From: Nocardia otitidiscaviarum NBRC 14405
GTDB lineage: Bacteria; Actinomycetota; Actinomycetes; Mycobacteriales; Mycobacteriaceae
Assembly: GCF_000308635.1 (NCBI RefSeq)
Contig: NZ_BAGD01000095.1
Span: forward strand, 1 to 61,375
Direction: 5' to 3'
Length of the DNA: 61,375 bases
The stretch's first letter is position 1. Every line of letters starts with the position of its first letter. The notes under the pieces are model-generated. The model was not told the origin of the DNA and ran no database searches. It saw only the letters and a list, made by a program, of their open reading frames with translations. Shown piece after piece: positions 34,596 through 43,853 of the stretch. Made by a program: the position numbers and the translations under genes.

Positions 34596-36038
34596 GTGAT
34601 CAGCAGTTCGAAATCTGGACGCGGCAGGGCGGCGGTCGCGATGGGGATGGTGGCGGTGATCGCGCTGGCGGCGGCCTGCTCGTCGAATTCCTCGGAATCA
34701 TCGGAGCCGACCGGGGCCTCCGCTCCGACCGCCGATGATCTGGCGGTGCAGGCGTACGTGTACACCTATCCGCTGGTGGCGGTGGAGGTGACGCGGCGGC
34801 AGTCGACCAACTATCCGGCCCGGGATCCATTGATCGGTGCGGCCCCGATGAATCAGCTCGCGCCACTGCACTTCCTCCCGGATGCGACGTTCAAGAACGT
34901 CGTGCGGCCCAATGTCGACACCCTCTATACGTCGATGTTCTTCGATGTCGCACAGGAGCCGCTGATCGTCAGCGTTCCCGATATGGGCGACCGCTACCAC
35001 CTGTTCCCGATCATGGACATGTGGACCGATATCGACGCCTCCCCGGGTTCGAGGACCCTCGGCGACGTGTCGGGTTACGAATTCGCACTGGTCGGTCCCG
35101 ACTGGCGGGGCAGTCTGCCCGAGGGGGTGCGTGAATACCGGCTCGCCACCGATTCCGGCTGGATGATCGGCCGCATCCAGGTGGAGGGCCCCGACGACGT
35201 ACCGAATGTGATCGCCATCCAGGACCGGATGACCGCGGTCCCGCTCAGTGCGTACGGCACGCCCTACACGCCCCCGGCGAATACCGACCTGCATCCGGAC
35301 TGGCCCCGGGGTCGGGAGGTCGCCAAGTACATCCACGATCTGACCCCGCAGCAGTACTGGGAGCTGTACTACTCGAGCCTGTCGCACTCCCAGACCCGCC
35401 CCGGCGACGAAGCCCTGCTCGATCAGTTGGCCTCCATCGGCTGGTCCCCGAGGACGAAGCTCGATCCGAACACGCTCCCGGACGCCGAGCGCAACCGATG
35501 GGAGCAGGCGTGGCCGAAGGCGCTGGCGCAGATCGAGGTCGATCTCGGCAACGACGAGGTCAACGGCTGGCGGATCGCGCGCAGCGATATCGGCGACTAC
35601 GGCACCAACTACGCCGCCCGCGCGGTCGTCGCCTATGCCGGTCTGGGCGCGAATCTGCCGCAGGACGCGATCTATCCGGCCACCCGCGTCGACGCGAGCA
35701 ACACTCAGCTCAACTCCGAGCACTCCTACGTGCTGCACTTCGACGCCGACCAGCTTCCGCCCGTCCAAGGATTCTGGTCGCTCACCATGTACGACGAACA
35801 AGGATTCTTCGTCGACAATCCGGACAACCGCTACGCCGTGCGGGGCGAGCGGCTGACCAAGAATCCCGACGGGTCGGTCGACATCTATATTCAGCGCGAA
35901 AACCCCGGCGCGGACAAGGAATCCAACTGGCTACCCACCCCCGCCGGCGGAGACTTCAATATGCTGCTGCGGCTCTACTGGCCCGATCAGGCGATTATCG
36001 ACGGTAGCTGGAACCCGCCCGCCGTCACCCGCGACTGA
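34596..36038 (+). CDS. DUF1254/DUF1214 lipoprotein
   Basis: 480 residues. A basic-hydrophobic signal ends in the lipobox LAAAC (Cys about residue 28), so export and lipidation are expected. The DUF1254 domain (YVYTYPLVAVEVTRRQ ... NVDTLYTSMFFDV) is followed by the DUF1214 domain at the C-terminus (FWSLTMYDEQGFFVDNPDNRYAV and LRLYWPDQAIIDGSW). This domain pair is common in bacteria but has no firm function. The start is GTG at 34596 with AGGAGG upstream. A palindrome lies just upstream, and a strong terminator follows. Confidence 0.9.
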   Translation: MISSSKSGRGRAAVAMGMVAVIALAAACSSNSSESSEPTGASAPTADDLAVQAYVYTYPLVAVEVTRRQSTNYPARDPLIGAAPMNQLAPLHFLPDATFKNVVRPNVDTLYTSMFFDVAQEPLIVSVPDMGDRYHLFPIMDMWTDIDASPGSRTLGDVSGYEFALVGPDWRGSLPEGVREYRLATDSGWMIGRIQVEGPDDVPNVIAIQDRMTAVPLSAYGTPYTPPANTDLHPDWPRGREVAKYIHDLTPQQYWELYYSSLSHSQTRPGDEALLDQLASIGWSPRTKLDPNTLPDAERNRWEQAWPKALAQIEVDLGNDEVNGWRIARSDIGDYGTNYAARAVVAYAGLGANLPQDAIYPATRVDASNTQLNSEHSYVLHFDADQLPPVQGFWSLTMYDEQGFFVDNPDNRYAVRGERLTKNPDGSVDIYIQRENPGADKESNWLPTPAGGDFNMLLRLYWPDQAIIDGSWNPPAVTRD

Positions 36039-36049
36039 CACACCGAACC

Positions 36050-36085
36050 GGCCGTCCGGCAGCGTAATTCAGCTGCCGGACGGCC
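36050..36085 (+). terminator. Hairpin terminator after the DUF1254 gene
   Basis: A perfect 13-bp inverted repeat (36050-36062 with 36073-36085) with a 10-nt loop, 12 bases past the stop codon. Confidence 0.8.
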
Positions 36086-36210
36086 ATTCCGGTGGGCATA
36101 CCGCCCCTCCGCCGCCCCATCGATGTCCGGACACTGCCACGACCGAGTTCACCTGTGGCACTGAGGAATCCGCACTCTTTATGCTGGAAGCCGGCCAAGG
36201 GGGCATCCCA

Positions 36211-36354
36211 GTGAAGCGGCTTCTCTTCCTCATCCTCGCAATTCTCCTGGTGGCGTCGATACTCGACTACACCACGGCATCCGGAAACTATCCCCTGGTG
36301 GTGGCGGCCGGATTCGTCGCCGCCCTGCTACTCGTCGACCGGGCGATCGGCTAG
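36211..36354 (+). CDS. Small two-TM membrane peptide, 47 aa
   Basis: A 47-residue reading frame (begins MKRLLFLILAILLVASIL) with two hydrophobic segments around a short polar turn (DYTTASGNYP), ending LLLVDRAIG. The GTG at 36211 has AAGGGGG eight bases upstream; an ATG ten codons earlier is also in frame. Codon use is coding-like. No family recognised; this may be a genuine small membrane protein. Confidence 0.55.
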   Translation: MKRLLFLILAILLVASILDYTTASGNYPLVVAAGFVAALLLVDRAIG

Positions 36355-36402
36355 GGTGGACCTCCGCCGACATCGCTCACGGCCGCTGCGAAAGCTGTTG
36401 CC

Positions 36403-37563
36403 TCAGTAGTGGATCGGGCCGTCCAGGGTGGACAGCGGGCGAGCCGAGGCGCGGCCGGTCTCGGCGATGATCTGGGCGGCGATGGAGATGGCGGTTTCCT
36501 CCGGGGTACGAGCATTGAGGTCGAGACCGAGGGGGCTGCGCAGGCGGCGCAGGTGATCCGTGGTGAGGCCCGCCTCGATGAGGCGAGTGCGGCGGTCGGA
36601 GTGGGTCTGGCGGGAGCCGAGCGCACCGACGAAGGCCAGGGTGGGAATGGCGAGCGCCTCGGCGAGCAGGGGGACGTCGAATTTGGGGTCGTGGGTGAGG
36701 ACGCAGACCACGGTGCGGGAGTCGAGGCGGCCCGCGTCGTGTTCGCGCCGCAGGTAGCGGTGCGGCCAGTCCACGACCACCTCCTGGGCGGCGGGGAAAC
36801 GGCTTGGGGTGGTGAAGGTTTCCCGGGCGTCGACGACGGTGACGCGGTAGCCGAGCTGGGCGGCCGTGCGGCTGAGGGCGCGGACGAAATCGTTGGCTCC
36901 GGCCAGGATCATGCGGGCGGGCGGGCCGAAGCTCTGCACGAAGGCGCGCGATGGGAAGTCGGAACCCTCGCATGCGTCGGAGCCGATCGAACCGGTGCGC
37001 CCCGCCCGCGCCATGCCGAGGGCATCACGGGAGGGAGCCGGGCCGCCTCGGGACGAGGATGCTCGGGCCGGTCCGTCTCGGAGTGGGGCGTTGCGGGGCG
37101 GGGCGGCACCGGACAGGGCAGCTCGGGGCGGGGCATCGGCCGGGCCGGGGTGGATCAGCTGCCAGGACGGGGTGGCGTCGATGCTGGTCACCAGGGCGAC
37201 CGGGTGACCAGCACAGATGTCGCGATGTAGCACCTCGAGCAGCGGCAGCTGTACGGCGTCGACCCGCTCGACGAAAATCTCCATCTCGCCGCCGCAGGTC
37301 AGGCCGACGGCGATACCGTCGGGGTCGGCCACGCCGAAGCGTTCGACCACCGCATCCGCGCCGCGCAGGACGGTGGCCGCCGAGTCCACCACGGCCGATT
37401 CGACGCAGCCGCCGGACAGGGAACCGAGAACCTCGCCCGCCGGGGTGACCAGCATGGCGGCACCCACCTCACGCGGTCCCGCGCCGGTGACGTCGATAAT
37501 GCGGGCGAGCGCGACCGGTCCGCGCCGGACCTGGTCGAGCAGTTCTGGCAGCAGCTCGCGCAC
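36403..37563 (-). CDS. XdhC/CoxI-family molybdenum-enzyme maturation factor
   Basis: 386 residues. The N-terminal XdhC domain has GAAMLVTPAGEVLGSLSGGCVES and GLTCGGEMEIFVERV. The C-terminal Rossmann domain has ARMILAGANDFVRALSRTAAQLGYRVTVVDAR, CVLTHDPKFDVPLLAEAL and FVGALGSRQTHSDRR. XdhC proteins bind Moco and help sulfurate and insert it into xanthine-oxidase-family enzymes. The partner is probably the PaoABC-like enzyme 16 kb away. A ~55-residue Pro/Arg-rich insertion (about residues 140-195) separates the domains and is unusual. The start is GTG at 37563. Confidence 0.9.
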   Translation of the reverse strand: MRELLPELLDQVRRGPVALARIIDVTGAGPREVGAAMLVTPAGEVLGSLSGGCVESAVVDSAATVLRGADAVVERFGVADPDGIAVGLTCGGEMEIFVERVDAVQLPLLEVLHRDICAGHPVALVTSIDATPSWQLIHPGPADAPPRAALSGAAPPRNAPLRDGPARASSSRGGPAPSRDALGMARAGRTGSIGSDACEGSDFPSRAFVQSFGPPARMILAGANDFVRALSRTAAQLGYRVTVVDARETFTTPSRFPAAQEVVVDWPHRYLRREHDAGRLDSRTVVCVLTHDPKFDVPLLAEALAIPTLAFVGALGSRQTHSDRRTRLIEAGLTTDHLRRLRSPLGLDLNARTPEETAISIAAQIIAETGRASARPLSTLDGPIHY

Positions 37564-37682
37564 TCCCCCATCATCACAGTGGGATGGTCGGCATGCACGC
37601 CGCAGCGCTGATGTGGCGAATATTCAGCTACTGACGAATCGGCGCCAGATGCGGCGCTCTGAGCGGTGAAGATCCGGTTCCG

Positions 37683-38642
37683 CTAGGCCAACCCGCGCCG
37701 CTTGTCGGCCTGCGCCCGCATCTGCGCAGCCATCTTCTCCATCTCGGGTGTGATCTTGAAGTGCCCACCCCAGGCATTCAGATCGTCCGGGCCGTACTGC
37801 GGTGTCGGCAGGATCTGGCGGAGCAGCTGGTCCGGCAGCCCGCGCCGCTGCCACTCACGCGGGTAGCCCAGCGACACCTCCTCGTGGCGCACGCCCTCGT
37901 GGAAGGTGGTGCGCGGAATGTGCAGGTGGCCGTAGACCGAGCAGACCACGTTGTAACGGATGTGCCAGTCCTCGGTGAGTTCGGTGCCGCACCACAGCGC
38001 GAACTCCGGGTAGAACAGCATCTTGGTGGGGTCGCGCAGCAGCGGGAAATGGTTGATGAGCACCAGCGGGGTATCGGGGGCGAGCGCGTCCAGGCGGCGC
38101 TGGGTGTATTGCACGCGGGCGTGACACCAGGCGTCGCGGGTGGCGTACGGCTGCGGGGAGAGCAGGAACTCGTCCGTGGCGACCACATTGCGGTCCCGGG
38201 CGATGGACAGGCCCTGCGCCTTGGTGAGCGCACCGTCGGGCATCCATGAATAGTCGTAGAGGACGAACAGCGGTGCGAGGGTGACCGCGCCGCCGTACTC
38301 CTCCGCACCCGCGCCGGTCCAGACCGGGAACGGGTCCTCCGGGGTGATCACATCCAGGTCGCGGCACAGCGAGACCAGGTAGTCGTAGCGGGGAGCGCCG
38401 TGGATCTGTACGGGATCCTTTGCGGTGGTCCACAATTCGTGGTTGCCGGGAACCCAGATCACCTTGGCGAAGCGGCCGCGCAGGGTCTCCAGCGCCCAGC
38501 GGATGTCGTCGGTCTTCTCGCCCACGTCACCGGCCAGGATCAGCCAGTCCTCGGGCGAGTCCGGCCGGATCCGCTCCACCACCGGCTTGTTGCCCTGATG
38601 ACCGACATGGATGTCGCTCACCGCCATCAGCTTCGGATTCAC
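37683..38642 (-). CDS. Calcineurin-like metallophosphoesterase
   Basis: 319 residues of the binuclear metallophosphoesterase superfamily. The metal-binding blocks are all present: LMAVSDIHVGHQG (D-x-H), LILAGDVGEK (GD), WVPGNHELW (GNHE), VLINHFPLL and YGHLHIPR (GHxH). A phosphatase, nuclease or sphingomyelinase-like activity is possible; the substrate is unknown. The start is GTG at 38642. In mycobacteria the same gene (Rv2795c) lies directly beside pptT; here a 21-kb block separates them. Confidence 0.92.
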   Translation of the reverse strand: MNPKLMAVSDIHVGHQGNKPVVERIRPDSPEDWLILAGDVGEKTDDIRWALETLRGRFAKVIWVPGNHELWTTAKDPVQIHGAPRYDYLVSLCRDLDVITPEDPFPVWTGAGAEEYGGAVTLAPLFVLYDYSWMPDGALTKAQGLSIARDRNVVATDEFLLSPQPYATRDAWCHARVQYTQRRLDALAPDTPLVLINHFPLLRDPTKMLFYPEFALWCGTELTEDWHIRYNVVCSVYGHLHIPRTTFHEGVRHEEVSLGYPREWQRRGLPDQLLRQILPTPQYGPDDLNAWGGHFKITPEMEKMAAQMRAQADKRRGLA

Positions 38643-38809
38643 CCAGCTCCGCCTCTCTGCTCACGACCACGCGCCGCACGCACTCCCTGCGGCAACAGCG
38701 GCGGCTCCCACCAGATTCCCATGCGCGATCGCACGCCGATCACCCGCCCACGGCAGTGGTGATCATCTGTCCACGGCCGTGCTGAGCCGCCACCCACAGC
38801 CGTATGAGG

Positions 38810-41508
38810 TCAAGCCTCCCACCGAGTGCGGGCCGAGGACGCGAATCCGACCGCCACCGTGAGCATTCCATTGGGCTCGCGCCGGGTGGAAGCGATGGCG
38901 ATATGGCAGGGACGCGGGATATCTGCGGGCAGACGGCCGCCGCCGTCGATCTGGTAGCGGGTGTTGGTGAGCTTCCAGGCGCGGGCGTCGGGATCGTCGG
39001 GGGCGACCGGCGGCGAATCGGTGCGGACCACGACCATGACCTCGGTGACGCCGAGTGGCCAGTCGAAGGTCAGCACATCGCCGCGTATCGCGAGATTCTC
39101 GACCACGGGGATGCCGCTGGGTGCGGGATCGGTCGATGGCGCAGCCCCCGGGTGGGGGCTCGAACCGGTCGACGCGTGCGCACCCCCGGAGGGATCAGCC
39201 GCGCCGGCACCGGTCGCGGCAGCGGCAGCGCCCGCCCCACCGGGAGCGACGGGTGAGGCGGCTCCGGTGCTCGTATCGGTCGCGGCGGCCGGGATCGCTG
39301 CGCCACCCGCGCCGGAGGTACCTGAGCCAGCGGCGGTCGACGCAGCAGCGGCAGCGCCCGCACCCTCGCTGGCGTTCGCACGGGCGGCGGCTCGGGCGGC
39401 ACGGCGGTCCGGGCGGGTGATGTCGATGCGGCCGGGAGTCGGTGGGGTCGGCGCGGGGGTCGGCGGCGGGGTGCTCGGGGCGTCGGTGCGGCTCATGTCC
39501 GAGGTGCGGCCGGACAGGGTGGCGACCACCCCGTAGATCGGGAGCGGGCCGTCGGGGGCGCCGCCGTCCTCGAGTTCGGTGGCGCGGGTGCGGCCGACCA
39601 CCCGCCAGGAGTCGTCGGGTTGCAGGCGACGCGGTATTCGACATCCGCGGTGGGTGAGGGTTCCCAGGTGAGGGTCACGGTGCCATTGGGTTGGCGGATG
39701 GCGGTGAGCGCACCGGGCGGGTCGATGGGGACGGCGGCGAGGGCGGCACGGGCACCGGTGTGGTCGGCGCAGAGGTCGAGGACGGCACGCATGGCGCGCA
39801 TGCGGGTGTCGAGGGGCCCGGTGGGGGCGGCGGCGAGCAGGCGGTCCGCCTCGGCAATGGCGGCGCGGGCCTCCGCGAGGAGCTGCGAGAGATCCCGGCC
39901 GCCTTGCGGATCGGGGACGTCGGAGGCATGGCGCTCCAGATACTGCAGGTGGTCGAGGGCCTCGACATAACGCTTGCCCGCGCAGCCGACGGTGGCCGAA
40001 CGCCAGCGAACGACCGCCTCGGCGAGCACCCGATCCACCTCCTCGGCGACCGGGCGCACCGAGGTCATACCGGTGCCGTCGGCGTCGACCGCACGACGCG
40101 CCCGCTCCACATGGTGGGCGGCCTTGCGCGGATGCCCGGCGCGCAGCGCGGCCCGCGCGGCCTTCAGGGGTTCCTCCCAGGCGCGTGGGTGCGGGCTCGC
40201 GGACGAGGTACCGCCGCCGTGCGCGTGGCCCGCAGGCGGGGTGCCGTATCCGCCCCCGGGACCGCGATGGTCGGAGCCGTGGCCCGAAGCGTCCCGCGCC
40301 GCACCGCCGCGCGAGAAACCGTGCGCCGAACCGCCCTGTCCCTCGGTGCGGTATCCGGATCCTTGCGCCGCACCGTCAGGCGCCTCGGTTGCGTGAGTGG
40401 ACCCGTGCGCCGAACCTGCCGGTGCCGGTCCGCCCCGCGACCCGTCATGGCCCGCACCGCTCTGCCCGACACCGGGTGCCGACGTTCCCCGAGCCGCGCC
40501 GCGCGCACCCGCGTTCGGCCCGCCCGTGACGCCCTCCACGGTCGATCCCAGCTCGGTCGCGAGCCCGATGACCACCTGCTGCGCCGTCGAGTGGTCCAGT
40601 CCGCCCGCGATGGCCTCGTGCACCAGGAAGTCGTAATCCGCTTCCACCAGTTGGTCTTCCACCAGGATGGCGGCGCGGACCTGGGGGCGCAGTTGGTCGG
40701 CGACATCGGCGGCGATGGCGCGCAGATAGTCGTCGACGGTGTGGCCGCCGGGTTCGAGCAGATCCTGGACGTGTACCAGCAGTTCGTCCAGTACCACGCG
40801 GACGCGACCGGGAGGCAGTTCGCGGGTGCGGGCGCGCAGCGCTTCGGCGCGCAGCCGGATCTCGGCGGTCTCGTGGGCGCGGGCGTAGTCCAGGCCGAGC
40901 AGCACCAGCAGGGTCGGAACGGGGTCGCCGGGGAGCAGGCGCTCGTATTCGGTGAGCAGCTGGCGGATCTGCTGACGCCGCTGCGCGGTCACCTCGGTCG
41001 TGGGCGGCGCTGCGGCGGTGGGGGTTTCGTCGAGAATCCGGTGTCGGCGCAGCCGGGCGGCGATCTCGTCGGCGTCGAGTCCGCTGAGCTTGCCGATATC
41101 CTCGAGACCGGGGAGCTTCGCGGCGGGGATTCCGCCGTGCCGGTTCACCATTCGTTCGATGGCGGTGTCGAGCATCTCGTAGCGCTCGCCCTCGCGCCGC
41201 GCCCGCAGCTGCCGTACCCGATCGGCCTCCACCCGCCGCGACGCCGCCGAAAGCAAGGGGTACGACAGCTCTTCGTGGCCGTCCACCAGCAGCCCGGCCA
41301 GCACCCGATACTTCGGATGGTCACGCTGCTTCTGCCAGAAGCCCCACACCTCCTCGATCCGCGCTTCCACCTCGCTGTCGGTGAGTGTGGTCGCCTCGTC
41401 GAGCGGAATGTCGTAGAGCTCGAAGGCATCCGAATGCTCGAGGCCGCCGCGGCGCTCCACGGCGGCGAGCACGCGTTTGCGATAGTCGTTGGGGCTGAAG
41501 GGCTGCAT
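38810..41508 (-). CDS. Hsp70-associated co-factor with diverged J-like N-terminus and FN3-like C-terminus (frameshifted)
   Basis: Two frames together encode a ~900-residue protein. The N-terminal helical part (residues ~1-170) resembles a J-domain in order (FELYDIPLDEA, DSEVEARIEEVWGFW, then HPK at 64-66 in place of HPD). Further helical modules lead to a Gly/Ser/His-rich linker (~350-470), another helical repeat region, an FN3-like strand set (VTLTWEPSPTADVEYRVAC), an Ala/Pro-rich linker and a final beta domain (LTFDWPLGVTEVMVVV). The frame breaks at about 39618-39625: a single missing base would join YRVAC to DDSWRVVGRT. As read, the first frame stops at 39493 with 671 residues. The ATG at 41508 lies 10 bp past the Hsp70 stop with AGGCGAGA upstream, so the two are cotranscribed. 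Confidence 0.75.
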
Positions 41509-41518
41509 CTGTTCTCGC

Positions 41519-43201
41519 CTAGGCGGGGCGGCGGCGGGTGCGCTGCAACTGGTCCAGTTCGCGCGCCACATCCGCCTGCGACAGGGTCGCGCCGGTCTGG
41601 ACCGACAGGGTCAGCGGCATGCGCGCCTCCACGTGATAGGCGGTGACGTGCAAGACCCCGTCGAACCCCATCTCGAAGGTGACCTGCACTTCGCTGCCCG
41701 CCGAATAGCCGGGCGGAATATTGCGAATATGGCCCTCCACCAAGACTTTCGTATCCTCGGGCCGGACGGAGGCGGCCTGCCCCTGCTGTTCGACGATGGT
41801 GAGCTCGATCTGATCCTGATCGGCGCGCACGGTGCCGTAGGAGCGGCGCACCCGAATCGGCAGGGTCTGATTGCGGTGTACCAGCCAGCTGGCGGCCAGG
41901 CCGCTGTAGGGGTCCAGCGCCAGCACGCCGAATCCGCGCGACACCACGGTGTCCACCCGGATCTCGAGCATGCGGCGCACCAGGCCCACCGGCTGCCCGA
42001 AGGAATCGGCCACCCGCGCGATGGACTGCTCCAGATCGGCCGGGGACGCCTCGCGCAGTTCCGCTCCGTCGCGCAGCCGCCCGCGAGTCACCAGATCGGC
42101 GACCACCAGGCGTTCCATCTCCAGCTTCTCGCCGTACAGCGCCGCGCCGCGCGCCACCGACAGGTCCGGGTCGCGCAGTTCGCCCACCAGGCCCAGTTCA
42201 CGCTGCAATTCCCGCGCCACCATGGGCATGCGGGAGGAGCCGCCGACCAGCAGCACCCGGTCCACGGCGTGCACACCGCGCTGCCCGGCCGCGGCCAGGC
42301 ACGCCTTGGTGAGGTCGAGGGTGCGGCGCATGAGCGAGGCGGTCATGGCCTCCATCTCGGCGCGGGTGAGCGTGACGACCGCGCGGACCCCGTCGTGGGC
42401 GACCACCACCTCGGTGCTCTCGGCCTCGCTCAATTCGTGTTTGGCGCGTTCGGCGGCCAGCACCAGCATCTGCGATCCGGCCGAATCATCCAGGGGATCC
42501 TCGGCCTCCGGATGCTCCGCGCAGAACCGCTGCGACAGGTGCAGTGCGATGCGCTCGTCCCAGTCCGCGCCGCCCAGCTGATGGTCGCCCTCCACCGCGA
42601 GCACGGAAATGCGCCGGTCGGCCAGTTCGATGACGGTGGCGTCGAAGGTGCCGCCGCCGAGGTCGTAGACGAGGACGGTTTCGCGGGTGTCGCCCTTGCC
42701 GACATCGAGGCTGCCGTCGAGCCGCCCGAAACCGTAGGACAGTGCGGCCGCGATGGGTTCGGAGAGCACGCCCGCCACGTCGAATCCGGCGTAACTTCCG
42801 GCCTGCATGGTGGCGCGGCGTTCCTCGTCGCCGAAGTACGCGGGCACGGTGACGACCACCCGCTGCACCGGCTGCGCCCCCGCGAATTCCGCGTCGGCCG
42901 CGAGGCTCTTGAGGATCAGCGAGGACACCGCGGGCGCGGACCACGCCTGCCCGTGCGCCATGAACCGCCAGTCCGCATCGCCCATCCGGCGCTTCACCAG
43001 CGCGCACACATGCTCCGGATCCAGTCGGGCCTGCCGTCGCGCGCCCTCACCGACCACGTGGTCGTGGGCGGAGGCGAACAGGACCACCGAGGGGACCGTC
43101 GGTTCACCGTTCAACCCAACCAGAACCTCTGGGCGACCATCCGCGTCGATACGCGCGATAGCGGAATTCGTCGTGCCCAGGTCTATGCCGAAGACCCCCA
43201 T
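41519..43201 (-). CDS. Hsp70-family ATPase lacking the helical lid
   Basis: 560 residues. The actin-like ATPase domain is complete: GIDLGTTNSAIARI (residue 4 on), VVVTVPAYFGDEERRATMQAG, SEPIAAALSYGF, VYDLGGGTFDATVIEL and VLLVGGSSRMPMV. A short substrate-binding beta region (~390-515) follows, ending in a brief helix (ELDQLQRTRRRPA). The long alpha-helical lid and EEVD-like tail of DnaK are absent. It is not the housekeeping DnaK, which has a different length and neighbours. It is co-directional with the J-like/FN3 co-factor gene and divergent, by about 50 bp, from a GrpE-like gene, suggesting a dedicated chaperone machine. Confidence 0.92.
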   Translation of the reverse strand: MGVFGIDLGTTNSAIARIDADGRPEVLVGLNGEPTVPSVVLFASAHDHVVGEGARRQARLDPEHVCALVKRRMGDADWRFMAHGQAWSAPAVSSLILKSLAADAEFAGAQPVQRVVVTVPAYFGDEERRATMQAGSYAGFDVAGVLSEPIAAALSYGFGRLDGSLDVGKGDTRETVLVYDLGGGTFDATVIELADRRISVLAVEGDHQLGGADWDERIALHLSQRFCAEHPEAEDPLDDSAGSQMLVLAAERAKHELSEAESTEVVVAHDGVRAVVTLTRAEMEAMTASLMRRTLDLTKACLAAAGQRGVHAVDRVLLVGGSSRMPMVARELQRELGLVGELRDPDLSVARGAALYGEKLEMERLVVADLVTRGRLRDGAELREASPADLEQSIARVADSFGQPVGLVRRMLEIRVDTVVSRGFGVLALDPYSGLAASWLVHRNQTLPIRVRRSYGTVRADQDQIELTIVEQQGQAASVRPEDTKVLVEGHIRNIPPGYSAGSEVQVTFEMGFDGVLHVTAYHVEARMPLTLSVQTGATLSQADVARELDQLQRTRRRPA

Positions 43202-43251
43202 GGCTGGCGATCGTAGCAGCCGAAATCCGACAGCGGCGATACAGTTTGCCG

Positions 43252-43812
43252 GTGACCGAATCCGCCGCAGCCGCTGGACGATCCGAGACCGACGCGACGA
43301 CCGATACCGAACCCGGACCGGGCGTGTCCGCGCCGGTGACCGACCACCTGACCGAGCGGGTGCTCGAGCGCGTGGACGATCTCGCCCGGGTGATCGCCCG
43401 ACAGGCGGGCACCATCGAGCGATTGGTCGACGAGGCCAAGGCCAGGGCGCAGCGGGAGCGCGCCGGGGCGGATCTGCCGCTGGTGGTGGAGCTGTTCGCG
43501 CTCTACGGCGACGCTCGGACGCTCGCGGACACGGCGGGATCCGAGACCGAGCGGGCCGCGTTCGAGACCTTCGCGGGGCGGGTGGAGCGGCTGCTCACCG
43601 GGCGCGGTGGGCGGCTGGTGGCGCCCGAACCCGGGGCGGTGTTCGACGCGCTGACCATGGAGGCCGCCGAGGTGACGGCCACCGACGATCCGGCGGCGGA
43701 CCGCACCGTCGACGCGGTGGTGCAGCCGGGGCTGCTGGTGGCGGAGCGGTCGGTGCGTCCGGCACGGGTGGTGGTGCGGCGGCACCGCTCCGGAGCCACG
43801 ACGCAAAACTAG
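43252..43812 (+). CDS. GrpE-like nucleotide exchange factor
   Basis: 186 residues. A polar N-terminal tail precedes a long helix (LTERVLERVDDLARVIARQAGTIERLVDEAKARAQRERAG), then a helical segment (PLVVELFALYGDARTLAD). The C-terminal beta wing (FDALTMEAAEVTATDDPAADRTVDAVVQPGLLVAERSVRPARVVV) follows the GrpE pattern of FDP-type helix, VxQPGY-type strand and RPAxVxV end. It should promote ADP release from the divergent Hsp70-like protein. The start is GTG at 43252 or TTG at 43246. Its stop codon overlaps the putative KstR box of the next gene. Confidence 0.8.
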   Translation: MTESAAAAGRSETDATTDTEPGPGVSAPVTDHLTERVLERVDDLARVIARQAGTIERLVDEAKARAQRERAGADLPLVVELFALYGDARTLADTAGSETERAAFETFAGRVERLLTGRGGRLVAPEPGAVFDALTMEAAEVTATDDPAADRTVDAVVQPGLLVAERSVRPARVVVRRHRSGATTQN

Positions 43813-43823
43813 AACAGGTTGCA
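43810..43823. promoter_or_regulatory. KstR-type operator upstream of kshA
   Basis: TAGAACAGGTTGCA matches the published KstR consensus TnnAACnnGTTnnA at every fixed position. It lies 30 bases before the KshA-type gene. KstR is the TetR-family repressor of steroid catabolism in mycolic-acid actinobacteria. The match sits in the promoter of exactly the kind of gene KstR controls. Confidence 0.7.
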
Positions 43824-43853
43824 ATTTTGCGCCGAGGCGCCTAACCTCGGCTC

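Noticed and set aside
39130..39400. Ala/Pro/Gly-rich stretch considered as non-coding repeat DNA
   Set aside because: It reads as a flexible linker in the second frame of the Hsp70 co-factor, between two conserved beta-rich parts.
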